A DNA stretch of 33,224 nt from Oscillospiraceae bacterium (GTDB taxonomy: Bacteria > Bacillota > Clostridia > UBA1381). A model generated the notes under the pieces. It was not told the origin of the DNA and made no database searches. It saw only the letters and a list, made by a program, of their open reading frames with translations. Position 1 is the stretch's first letter, and every line of letters begins with the position of its first letter. Both the position numbers and the translations under genes were made by a program. This document shows positions 15,032 to 23,029 of this stretch, piece by piece. Location: the NCBI GenBank assembly GCA_022509025.1, contig JAFLUB010000032.1, forward strand, positions 1 through 33,224, given 5' to 3'.

Positions 15032-15916
15032 ATGAATAAATATTCGATTTTTGATACCCATTGCGATACGCTTTGCTGTGTGTTTGATGATAGAAAAAGT
15101 CTCATGGAAAACGACTGTCATGCGGATTTCAAGCGAATGGCTGAATATAAGAATTATACACAGGTTTTCGCGTGCTTTATAGACCCTGTTTATAAGTCCT
15201 GCGCGGTCAAAAGGACTATGGATTTAATAGACACTTTTCACTCTGATAATAACAATATGCCCATAAATGTAAAAGGCATACTCAGTATTGAGGGTGGAGA
15301 GGGAATTTATTCGCTTGCGGCGCTAAGGAATTATTACAAACTCGGAGTACGTATAGCTGCTTTAACATGGAACTATTCAAACCATATCGCTTCAGGCGCG
15401 CTTGAAGAAGACGTAACCAAGGGACTTACCGACTTCGGAAGAAAAGTAATAGAAGAAATGAACAGAATAGGCATGCTTATAGATGTTTCGCATCTCAACA
15501 GAAAGTCATTCTATGATATTGCAGAGATAACAAGTATGCCGATAATTGCGACCCACTCATGCTCTGACTACATATGCCCTCATCCGCGTAATCTGACTGA
15601 TGAACAGTTTAAAATAATACGAGATACAAACGGCTGTGTCGGAATAAACTTTTACCCTGACTTTCTTACAAGCAATGAAAAATGCGGAATTGATGATATT
15701 ATAAGGCATATTGACCACTTTATGGAACTTGGTGGGGAGAATAACATAGGTATCGGCGCTGATTTTGACGGTGTTGACTGTTTACCTGACGGAATAAGCG
15801 GAGTACAGGATATGTATAAAATATTTAACCGGCTATCTCAGCTCGGTTATTCAGATGAACAAATAGAAAAAATAAGCCATAAAAATTTTAAAAGGATTTT
15901 TATAGTAGAAAGGTAG
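15032..15916 (+). CDS. Membrane dipeptidase family (M19) zinc peptidase
   Basis: This 294-aa enzyme should hydrolyse dipeptides, perhaps including those with D-residues. The M19 metal ligands are visible: H10-x-D12 (DTHCD), E87 (SIEGGEG), H154 (DVSHLN) and H175 (ATHSCSDY), with R186 in the HPRN motif. GIGADFDG near the C-terminus is typical of the family. No signal peptide or anchor is visible, so it is probably cytosolic, as in many bacteria. ATG 15032 lies 18 bp after yraN, with AAAGG upstream. Confidence 0.92.
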   Translation: MNKYSIFDTHCDTLCCVFDDRKSLMENDCHADFKRMAEYKNYTQVFACFIDPVYKSCAVKRTMDLIDTFHSDNNNMPINVKGILSIEGGEGIYSLAALRNYYKLGVRIAALTWNYSNHIASGALEEDVTKGLTDFGRKVIEEMNRIGMLIDVSHLNRKSFYDIAEITSMPIIATHSCSDYICPHPRNLTDEQFKIIRDTNGCVGINFYPDFLTSNEKCGIDDIIRHIDHFMELGGENNIGIGADFDGVDCLPDGISGVQDMYKIFNRLSQLGYSDEQIEKISHKNFKRIFIVER

Positions 15917-15927
15917 CGAAATTTAAA

Positions 15928-16671
15928 ATGCCGAAATTTTTTGTGACACAGGATAAAATAACTGATAATCAGATTATAATAGATACGGACGATGTTTCGC
16001 ACATTTCACGTGTTTTAAGACTTGGTATAGGTGATATCATCACTGTATGCGACAGTCAGGGCAGTGACTATGAAGCAAAAATATCTGAAATAGAGACAAA
16101 ACGTATTGTATGCGATATTATAGAAAAAAAGAAAAGTCTGTCAGAGCCGCCGATAAAGGTAACTCTTTTCCAAGCGCTTCCGAAGGCTTCTAAGATGGAA
16201 TATATCATTCAGAAAACAACTGAGCTTGGAATAAGCGAGATAGTTCCTGTAAAGCTTGCGCGCTGCGTTGTTAAGATTGACAACCCAAAGGACGAAAAGA
16301 AAAAAATTGACCGCTGGCAAAAAATCTCAGAGTCTGCGGCGAAGCAGTCAGGACGCGGTGTTGTACCTATAATATCGGAAATAATGACGCTTCAGGAAGT
16401 TATAGAAAAGTCAGAAGAGTTTGATCTTTTCTTTGCGCCCTATGAATGTGAAGAGCAAAAGACGCTGAAAGAAATGCTTTTGTCAAAAAAAGATGTAAAA
16501 AGCGTAGGCTTTATTATAGGTCCTGAGGGCGGTTTTGATATTGCAGAAGCAGAGAAGCTAAGAGAAAACGGCATTGAAACAGTTACCTTGGGCAAGCGTA
16601 TTCTTCGCACTGAAACAGCCGGTGAAGCTGTGCTTGCTATGACGATGTATGAGATAGGAGATATAAATTAA
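15928..16671 (+). CDS. rsmE: 16S rRNA (uracil-1498-N3)-methyltransferase
   Basis: This 247-aa SPOUT methyltransferase modifies U1498 of 16S rRNA in the small ribosomal subunit. The N-terminal PUA-like part has HISRVLRLGIGD. The C-terminal knot carries the cofactor motifs FIIGPEGGFD and LGKRILRTETA. QKTTELGISEIVPV and SAAKQSGR are also family blocks. The start is 11 bp after the dipeptidase with only a weak AAGG, so translation may depend on coupling. Confidence 0.96.
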   Translation: MPKFFVTQDKITDNQIIIDTDDVSHISRVLRLGIGDIITVCDSQGSDYEAKISEIETKRIVCDIIEKKKSLSEPPIKVTLFQALPKASKMEYIIQKTTELGISEIVPVKLARCVVKIDNPKDEKKKIDRWQKISESAAKQSGRGVVPIISEIMTLQEVIEKSEEFDLFFAPYECEEQKTLKEMLLSKKDVKSVGFIIGPEGGFDIAEAEKLRENGIETVTLGKRILRTETAGEAVLAMTMYEIGDIN

Positions 16672-16681
16672 GTCTTAGGAT

Positions 16682-17275
16682 ATGAAAATTTATTCAATGA
16701 ACGTGAGCAGGATTGACCCTGCCGACAAAAAATGGTATAAATATCTGTCCCAAAAACGGATAGAAAAGGTTGAAAGATTAAAAAAAGAGAGTCATAAGGC
16801 TCAGTCTATCGGAGCTGAATTGCTTTTACGTCACGCTCTCAGGGGAATGACAGGAGAGAGTGGTATCGTTGAATGGGATACCGATGAAAACGGAAAGCCG
16901 TATCTCAAAAACCACAGAGATATCTATGTAAATTTGTCACATTCAGGCGATTATGCAGTCTGCGCTGTTCACTCCGCGCCTGTAGGAATTGATATAGAAT
17001 TATGCCGTGAATGTGACATGAAAATTGCGAAACGATTCTTTTCTCCTGAAGAGGCGCAGTTTATAGAAACCGCCTCTGATACCAATAACGCTTTTTTTGA
17101 AGTATGGACCAGAAAGGAAAGTTTTACAAAGGTCACAGGCAGAGGAATAGCAATGCATATGAACACGTTTTCCGTACTTGATAATGAAATCATATATGAC
17201 GGAAAAAGATATATATTTAAAAATTGCTCACCTCAGCCTGAAGGATATAAAATGTCTGTATGCTATCTTTTATAA
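16682..17275 (+). CDS. 4'-phosphopantetheinyl transferase (Sfp-type)
   Basis: This 197-aa enzyme moves the phosphopantetheine arm from CoA to a carrier protein. Key residues are D104 and E106 (VGIDIE) and K145-E146 in WTRKESFTKVTGRG, the Sfp-type signature. NLSHSGDY (84-91) is the conserved CoA-binding stretch. No polyketide, peptide synthase or carrier gene lies nearby, so the partner is unknown; it may serve the fatty-acid carrier or a distant cluster. It ends the rnhB operon and its last 13 bp overlap the end of a small minus-strand gene. No terminator is seen here. Confidence 0.92.
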   Translation: MKIYSMNVSRIDPADKKWYKYLSQKRIEKVERLKKESHKAQSIGAELLLRHALRGMTGESGIVEWDTDENGKPYLKNHRDIYVNLSHSGDYAVCAVHSAPVGIDIELCRECDMKIAKRFFSPEEAQFIETASDTNNAFFEVWTRKESFTKVTGRGIAMHMNTFSVLDNEIIYDGKRYIFKNCSPQPEGYKMSVCYLL

Positions 17276-17469
17276 TTATATATATTGGCAGTTTCAGGAG
17301 AATAGTCCATTATCTCGTCATAAGAATCAAGCTGATATTCTGCATTTGGTCCCCATGGTATAAGCCCTGTACATTCATGTGTTGATATCGCGTTACAGAC
17401 ATCAAAATCGAACATACTGTCATGAAAAATGACATGCTCGCCATGTTTTTGATTTTTGTTATTCTTCAC
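17263..17469 (-). CDS. Small acidic hypothetical protein, 68 aa
   Basis: GTG 17469 is preceded by AAGGAGG at an ideal 7-8 bases, and TATACT (17492-17497) is a fair -10. This strongly suggests a real gene although it is short. The protein is rich in Asp, Glu, His and Tyr. It has a segment STHECTGLIPWGPNAEY followed by an acidic Tyr-rich tail (YDEIMDYSPETANIY). ECTGLIP followed by an acidic stretch recalls small uncharacterised proteins of Lachnospiraceae and relatives; this is memory, not a search. The two Cys (C25 and C33) could bind metal or form a modification site. No function is assigned. It converges on the phosphopantetheinyl transferase gene with a 13-bp overlap. Confidence 0.7.
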   Translation of the reverse strand: MKNNKNQKHGEHVIFHDSMFDFDVCNAISTHECTGLIPWGPNAEYQLDSYDEIMDYSPETANIYNYKR

Positions 17470-17491
17470 ATTAATCCCTCCTTACGGATTT

Positions 17492-17497
17492 AGTATA
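17492..17497 (-). promoter_or_regulatory. -10 element of the small acidic gene
   Basis: TATACT on the minus strand, 22 bp before GTG 17469. Possible -35 matches (TTGTTT) lie at a short 15-bp spacing, so the promoter is only partly supported. Confidence 0.4.
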
Positions 17498-17530
17498 CCC
17501 ATAAGGAGATAAAAACAAAGAATATCTTAC

Positions 17531-17561
17531 AAAAGCGGAACAAGTAAATTGTCCCGCTTTT
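17531..17561 (-). terminator. Terminator of thiE-thiD
   Basis: On the minus strand AAAAGCGGGACAA pairs over 13 bp (one G-T) with TTGTTCCGCTTTT around a 5-base loop, starting 1 bp after the thiD stop. The T-run is short (CTTTTGT). Confidence 0.8.
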
Positions 17562-17562
17562 A

Positions 17563-18351
17563 TCAAATTTTTTTATTAATATTATATAAATGATTTAAAG
17601 GTCCTCTGCCTTTTCCTATATCAAGTCCGGCATCTATCGCGCCTGTAATATAATCTTTAGCTTTTTTAACCGCTGTTTTTATGTCGTATCCTATTGCCAG
17701 ATTTGCGGATATAGCGCTTGATAAAGTACATCCGGTGCCGTGTGTGTTGGGATTATCAATCTTTTCTGTTTTAAACCATGTTTCCTCACCGTCATACAGT
17801 AAATCACTGCTTGTTGTTTCAAGGTGACCGCCCTTTAGAAGCACACATATATTGTGTTTTTGATAAATATCATGCGCTGCCTGAATCATATCATTTTCTG
17901 TTTTTATATCAAATCCGCAAAGGATAGCCGCTTCGTAGAGATTAGGTGTGATAATATCCGCAATAGGAAACAGAAGAGAAGTCAAAGCGTCTATGGCATC
18001 ATCTTTTAAAAGAGGGCATCCGCTTGTGGAAACCATGACTGTGTCAAGAACAATTTTTTTTGCGTTATATTTCCGAACTGACTTTTCAATGGCTTCGATT
18101 ATCTTAGCTGATGATACCATACCTATTTTGATGCTGTCGGGGAATATATCTGTAAATACAGCGTCAAGCTGGGCGGATACTGTCTTTTCAGGAATGTCAA
18201 ACACTTCAAAAACACCCGTAGTATTCTGAGCGGTGATGGAAGTTATAGCGCTCATTCCATATACTCCATGAGCTGCAAATGTTTTCAAATCCGCCTGTAT
18301 TCCCGCGCCGCCGCTTGAATCCGAACCGGCAATTGTAAGTGCTGTATTCAT
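17563..18351 (-). CDS. thiD: Hydroxymethylpyrimidine/phosphomethylpyrimidine kinase
   Basis: This 262-aa ribokinase-fold enzyme phosphorylates HMP to HMP-P and then HMP-PP, the pyrimidine half of thiamine. The N-terminal [19 protein letters not shown] and the late [14 protein letters not shown] are the substrate and ATP/anion-hole signatures. The length is usual. The start overlaps the thiE stop by ATGA, so the two are coupled. No thiC, thiG or thiM gene is in the window, so this may be a salvage pair or part of a scattered pathway. Confidence 0.95.
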   Translation of the reverse strand: MNTALTIAGSDSSGGAGIQADLKTFAAHGVYGMSAITSITAQNTTGVFEVFDIPEKTVSAQLDAVFTDIFPDSIKIGMVSSAKIIEAIEKSVRKYNAKKIVLDTVMVSTSGCPLLKDDAIDALTSLLFPIADIITPNLYEAAILCGFDIKTENDMIQAAHDIYQKHNICVLLKGGHLETTSSDLLYDGEETWFKTEKIDNPNTHGTGCTLSSAISANLAIGYDIKTAVKKAKDYITGAIDAGLDIGKGRGPLNHLYNINKKI

Positions 18352-18977
18352 ATTATCTTCCCAACTTTCATATATAATTCTCTCGCGGCGTTCTCTATGT
18401 CATCCATAGCGAATATTCCCGAAACAACAGCCGTGCCGGCTATTCCTGCGCCGGCTAATTCAGACACATTTTCAGCTGTAATACCGCCTATTGCAACAAC
18501 CGGTATATTAACAGAAGTGGTTATATTCTTTAAAGTGTCCATTTCCATTTTCTTTGCATCATGTTTTGTTGATGTGCCGAATACCGCGCCGCTTCCAAGA
18601 TAGTCTGCGCCATCACTTTCAGCTTTTTTTGCCTGTTCCACAGTTTTTGCAGTCACGCCTATTATTTTATCATTCCCAAGTATTTCCCGCGCTTCTGAAG
18701 GTGACATATCATTTTGCCCCAGATGAACGCCGTCAGCGTCCGCTTCCTTTGCCGCGTAAACATTATCGTTTATAATCAACGGCACATTATATCTTTTACA
18801 CAATGATTTCAATTCTACCGCTACACGAACAAGCTCCTTAAACTCCATATTCTTTTCCCGAAGCTGCAGCATTGTAACGCCGCCATTTAAGGCTTTCTCA
18901 ACATCATAAGCAAGAGGTCTTCCGTTAAGCCATGTTCTGTCTGTAACAGCGTAAAGACGAAGTGAATTTTTGTTCAT
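18348..18977 (-). CDS. thiE: Thiamine-phosphate synthase
   Basis: This 209-aa TIM-barrel enzyme joins HMP-PP with thiazole phosphate to make thiamine phosphate. Family blocks in order: [42 protein letters not shown] and VVAIGGI. ATG 18977 has GGAG 6 bases upstream. It is the first gene of the thiE-thiD unit, driven by the promoter at 19061-19089. The roughly 80-nt leader lacks the CUGAGA and ACCUGA cores of a TPP riboswitch. Confidence 0.95.
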   Translation of the reverse strand: MNKNSLRLYAVTDRTWLNGRPLAYDVEKALNGGVTMLQLREKNMEFKELVRVAVELKSLCKRYNVPLIINDNVYAAKEADADGVHLGQNDMSPSEAREILGNDKIIGVTAKTVEQAKKAESDGADYLGSGAVFGTSTKHDAKKMEMDTLKNITTSVNIPVVAIGGITAENVSELAGAGIAGTAVVSGIFAMDDIENAARELYMKVGKII

Positions 18978-19060
18978 TTAAATCTCCATAGCCTTTCCGT
19001 CCGTAAATTGCAATAAAAAAATAACATTCTTATTGTGGGCGTAGATATTTTATTGAAATT

Positions 19061-19089
19061 ATTCTATCATGTGAACAGATAAAAGTCAA
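19061..19089 (-). promoter_or_regulatory. Promoter of thiE-thiD
   Basis: On the minus strand TTGACT (19084-19089), 17 bp, TAGAAT (19061-19066). Confidence 0.8.
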
Positions 19090-19143
19090 TAAAACCCTGT
19101 CTACAAAAATATAACTTCATGCAGATAAAATACAATTATTATA

Positions 19144-19172
19144 TTGATAAATCGCGGATTTTATGATAGAAT
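19144..19172 (+). promoter_or_regulatory. Promoter of purL
   Basis: TTGATA (19144-19149), 17 bp, TAGAAT (19167-19172), about 40 bp before ATG 19213. The leader is short and has no purine-riboswitch features. The -10 hexamer is identical to that of the divergent thi promoter. Confidence 0.75.
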
Positions 19173-19212
19173 ACCAATATATGAATTTTATTTTGGCAAA
19201 AGGAGTTAAATC

Positions 19213-22200
19213 ATGGAGCGCGTAAGAAGAATTTATGTGGAAAAGAAAGACGGCTTCGATGTTGAAGCGAATGAAGTTTTTGCAGATTTAAAGGAAAATT
19301 TATCATTATCAGGACTTAAATCTGTCAGAATTATAAACAGATATGATGTGTCGGGCGTGAGTGACGAAGAATATGAGAAAGCGAGAAATCTTATATTCTC
19401 AGAGCCTCCGGTGGATAGCGCATATGACGAGGAAATAGAGATAAACGAGGGGAAGGTATTTGCTGTTGAATTTCTTCCGGGACAGTTCGACCAGAGAGCC
19501 GCGTCAGCTGAGGAATGTATTTCAATTCTCACACAGAAAGAGCGTCCTGTGGTACGCAGCGCAAAGGTGTATGTCCTTATAGGCGATGTTTCCGGAGAAG
19601 AAGTGGACGCGGTTAAGAAATATGTCATAAACCCTGTGGAAGCGAGAGAGGCAAGTCTTGAGAAGCCAACTACTCTTAACATGGAGCATATTGTTCCTGA
19701 TGATGTGGCTGTTGTGGACGGCTTTATTGACATGGACGATGCTGCAATGGAAGCATTTCTTTCTAAGATGGGCTTTGCAATGGATATTGACGACCTCAAA
19801 TTCTGTCAGAACTACTTTAAAAATACAGAAAAGCGTAATCCTACAGTTACGGAAATGCGCATGATAGATACATACTGGTCAGATCATTGCAGACACACCA
19901 CATTCTCTACCAGAATAAATAACGTTAAAATAAACGACGGCAAGTATGCCGATGTTATATCAGCGGCATATGAGGAATATAAAAAGGCAAAGGCAGAATT
20001 GTATGCTCCTGACAGAGATACCTGCCTTATGAATATGGCAACAATTATAGTAAAACAGCTTAAAAAGCAGGGTTTACTCAAAGAAATAGACGAGTCTGAG
20101 GAAATAAACGCGTGCTCAATCGTTGTCCCTGTTGATGTGGATGGTCACGATGAAGAGTGGCTTATTATGTTCAAAAACGAAACTCATAACCACCCGACTG
20201 AAATCGAGCCTTTCGGAGGCGCGGCAACATGTCTTGGCGGCGCAATCAGAGACCCGCTTTCAGGCAGAAGCTATGTGTATCAGGCAATGCGCGTGACGGG
20301 AAGCGGAGACCCGAGAGTATCGCTAAAAGACACCCATTCAGGTAAGCTTATGCAAAGAAAAATCACAAAAGGCGCATCCTCCGGTTACAGCTCATACGGT
20401 AACCAGATTGGTCTTGCAACCGGTCAGGTACAGGAAATTTACCACGAGGGATACGTTGCAAAGAGAATGGAAATCGGCGCTGTTATAGGCGCTGCGCCGA
20501 AGAAGAATGTTATTCGCGAAGTTCCGGCAAAGGGTGACGTTATCATACTTCTCGGCGGAAGAACAGGCCGTGACGGTATAGGCGGCGCGACAGGCTCATC
20601 TAAGGCACATACGGAGGAAAGCGTACTGACCTGCGGAAGTGAGGTTCAGAAGGGTAATCCGCCTGTAGAAAGAAAAATCCAGAGACTTTTCAGAGACGAA
20701 AAGGTTACTACTCTTATAAAACGCTGCAATGACTTCGGCGCGGGCGGTGTATCGGTCGCTATCGGAGAATTAGCGGACGGTCTTGTTATTGACCTTGATA
20801 AAGTTCCGAAGAAATACGAGGGACTTGACGGCACGGAGCTTGCAATAAGCGAGTCTCAGGAGAGAATGGCAGTTGTTGTAAGAAGCGAAGACGCGGACAA
20901 GTTTATAGAATACTCAAACGCTGAAAATCTTGAAGCGACAAAGGTAGCTGTCGTTACTGATGAAAACAGACTTGTGATGAACTGGAGAGACAAGACGATA
21001 TGCGATATCTCCCGTGACTTCCTCAACACAAACGGAGCAACGAAGAATACTGATGTTGAGGTTATGCTTCCCGATGAAAATAACAGCTTCTTTAAAACAA
21101 AGACTGTAAATGATGTAAAGACTCAGTGGCTTGAAACTCTTTCGGATTTGAATGTATGCTCACAGAAAGGTCTTTCGGAAAAGTTTGACTCAACAATCGG
21201 CGCTGCATCAGTATTAATGCCGTTCGGAGGCAAGTATCAGCTTACTCCGTCCGACGGTATGGCTGCCAAAGTACCGGTTCTTGACGGTGAAACCAACACA
21301 GCAACGGTTATGACATTCGGTTATAATCCCGACCTGTCAAGCTGGAGCCAATATCACGGTTCTACTTATGCCATAGTTGAGTCAGTTTCAAAAGCGGTTG
21401 CTTTGGGCGCAGATTATAAGAAGATATACTTGACATTCCAGGAATACTTTGAACGACTCGGAACAGACCCGAAGCGTTGGGGTAAGCCGTTTGCGGCGCT
21501 TCTCGGCGCATATACCACACAGCTGAATCTCGGCATCGCTGCAATCGGAGGCAAAGACTCAATGAGCGGCTCGTTTAACGACCTTGATGTTCCGCCGACA
21601 TTGACATCATTCGCGGTAGCTCCCGTTAAGGCGGACAAGGTTATCTCGCAGGAATTTAAACAGGCAGGCTCTAAGGTTGTTATGCTTAAGGTTTCACGAG
21701 ATGAAAACGATTTGCCTGACTTCGATAAATTGAAAGCAATGTATGAAACCGTACACTTTATGATACAAAACGGACAGGTATTATCAGCAAGCGTTGTAAA
21801 AGGCTACGGACTCGCAGAAACTGTCTCAAAGATGGCGTTCGGAAATATGATAGGTTTTAAGTTCGACAGTAATATTTCTGCCGAAGAAATCTTTAACGCA
21901 CCGCTTGGCTCTATCGTGCTTGAGCTTAACGATAATTTTGGCGCTGTACTGACCATAGGAGAAGAGCCTGAAATCATTGAGCTTGGTGAAACTCAAGAAG
22001 CGGAAGCGATTAACGTATGCGGAGTGAATATACCTCTCGGCGAAGCAGTTAAGGCATGGACAACTCCGCTTGAAAAAGTATTCCCGACACAGGCGGGTAA
22101 TTTCACATCTGAGCCTGAAACATATAGCTACGATAAGCGTAACATCACGGTTGCGACAGAGAAATTCGCAAAGCCGAGAGTATTTATACCCGTATTCCCG

Positions 22201-22974
22201 GGTACAAACTGCGAATATGACACGGCGCGTTGCTTTGAGAATGCGGGCGGTGTTGCTGATGTGTTCGTTGTAAGAAATCTCACAGGCGATGATGTTGCAT
22301 ATTCAATGCGCGAAATGGAAAAGAGAATAAATAATTCTCAGATTATCATGATTCCGGGCGGCTTCTCCGGCGGTGACGAGCCTGAGGGAAGCGGTAAGTT
22401 TATAGCTACAGCGTTCAGAAATCCGCTTGTTAAAGATGCGGTTATGAATATGCTTAAAAACCGTGACGGACTTATGCTCGGTATCTGTAACGGTTTCCAG
22501 GCGCTTATAAAGCTCGGACTTGTTCCGTATGGTGAGATACGCGACCTTGATAATAATTCACCGACACTTACCTTTAACACCCTCGGCAGACATATATCGT
22601 GTATGGCAAGAACAAGAATCGCGTCAAATAAATCACCGTGGTTTGCAAATGTTAATACCGGTGATGTTCATACTATCGCATTTTCTCATGGAGAGGGACG
22701 ATTCATAGCGTCACCTGAACAAGTCAAAGAACTTGCTCTGAACGGACAGATTGCAACACAGTATGTAAATCTTGACGACAAAGCCACTTATGATATAGCA
22801 TGGAACCCGAACGGTTCTGTTTCAGCTATAGAGGGTATCACAAGCCCTGACGGCAGAATTTTAGGTAAAATGGGACACAGCGAACGTACAGGCAATAGGG
22901 AAAATATTGCATTTAATGTTCCGGGAAATAAAGACCAAAAGCTGTTTGAAGCAGGAGTTAATTATTTTAAATAA
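19213..22974 (+). CDS. purL: Phosphoribosylformylglycinamidine synthase (single-chain)
   Basis: This 1253-aa enzyme converts FGAR to FGAM in purine synthesis, using ATP and glutamine. It is the large single-chain form, with the PurS-like, synthetase and glutaminase parts fused; B. subtilis uses three separate proteins. The synthetase part shows YWSDHCRHTTF, FKNETHNHPTEIEPFGGAATC and CNDFGAGGVSVAIGELADG. The C-terminal glutaminase begins near PVFPGTNCEYDTA. Its nucleophile is C1092 (LGICNGFQAL) and its base H1159 with E1161 (FSHGEG). ATG 19213 has AAAGGAG. No other pur gene is in the window. A hairpin follows 11 bp after the stop. Confidence 0.97.
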   Translation: MERVRRIYVEKKDGFDVEANEVFADLKENLSLSGLKSVRIINRYDVSGVSDEEYEKARNLIFSEPPVDSAYDEEIEINEGKVFAVEFLPGQFDQRAASAEECISILTQKERPVVRSAKVYVLIGDVSGEEVDAVKKYVINPVEAREASLEKPTTLNMEHIVPDDVAVVDGFIDMDDAAMEAFLSKMGFAMDIDDLKFCQNYFKNTEKRNPTVTEMRMIDTYWSDHCRHTTFSTRINNVKINDGKYADVISAAYEEYKKAKAELYAPDRDTCLMNMATIIVKQLKKQGLLKEIDESEEINACSIVVPVDVDGHDEEWLIMFKNETHNHPTEIEPFGGAATCLGGAIRDPLSGRSYVYQAMRVTGSGDPRVSLKDTHSGKLMQRKITKGASSGYSSYGNQIGLATGQVQEIYHEGYVAKRMEIGAVIGAAPKKNVIREVPAKGDVIILLGGRTGRDGIGGATGSSKAHTEESVLTCGSEVQKGNPPVERKIQRLFRDEKVTTLIKRCNDFGAGGVSVAIGELADGLVIDLDKVPKKYEGLDGTELAISESQERMAVVVRSEDADKFIEYSNAENLEATKVAVVTDENRLVMNWRDKTICDISRDFLNTNGATKNTDVEVMLPDENNSFFKTKTVNDVKTQWLETLSDLNVCSQKGLSEKFDSTIGAASVLMPFGGKYQLTPSDGMAAKVPVLDGETNTATVMTFGYNPDLSSWSQYHGSTYAIVESVSKAVALGADYKKIYLTFQEYFERLGTDPKRWGKPFAALLGAYTTQLNLGIAAIGGKDSMSGSFNDLDVPPTLTSFAVAPVKADKVISQEFKQAGSKVVMLKVSRDENDLPDFDKLKAMYETVHFMIQNGQVLSASVVKGYGLAETVSKMAFGNMIGFKFDSNISAEEIFNAPLGSIVLELNDNFGAVLTIGEEPEIIELGETQEAEAINVCGVNIPLGEAVKAWTTPLEKVFPTQAGNFTSEPETYSYDKRNITVATEKFAKPRVFIPVFPGTNCEYDTARCFENAGGVADVFVVRNLTGDDVAYSMREMEKRINNSQIIMIPGGFSGGDEPEGSGKFIATAFRNPLVKDAVMNMLKNRDGLMLGICNGFQALIKLGLVPYGEIRDLDNNSPTLTFNTLGRHISCMARTRIASNKSPWFANVNTGDVHTIAFSHGEGRFIASPEQVKELALNGQIATQYVNLDDKATYDIAWNPNGSVSAIEGITSPDGRILGKMGHSERTGNRENIAFNVPGNKDQKLFEAGVNYFK

Positions 22975-22985
22975 TTCAAAGAGCA

Positions 22986-23011
22986 GGGGCTGTCTTACAG
23001 ACAGTCCCTTT
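22986..23011 (+). terminator. Hairpin between purL and polC
   Basis: GGGGCTGTC (22986-22994) pairs over 9 bp (one G-T) with GACAGTCCC (23000-23008) around TTACA. Only three T follow (23009-23011) before the polC ribosome-binding site, so it is a weak terminator or a structure affecting polC expression. Confidence 0.6.
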
Positions 23012-23029
23012 ATGAAAGGAATGAATGAC

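Noticed and set aside
18978-19060. TPP riboswitch in front of thiE
   Set aside because: No CUGAGA or ACCUGA core and no P1-P5 arrangement could be found in the short leader on the minus strand.
19090-19212. Purine riboswitch in front of purL
   Set aside because: The leader after the promoter is only about 35 nt, with none of the conserved loop sequences.
22907-23029. N-terminal extension of PolC into purL
   Set aside because: It overlaps the end of purL and the hairpin, and no ribosome-binding site supports it.
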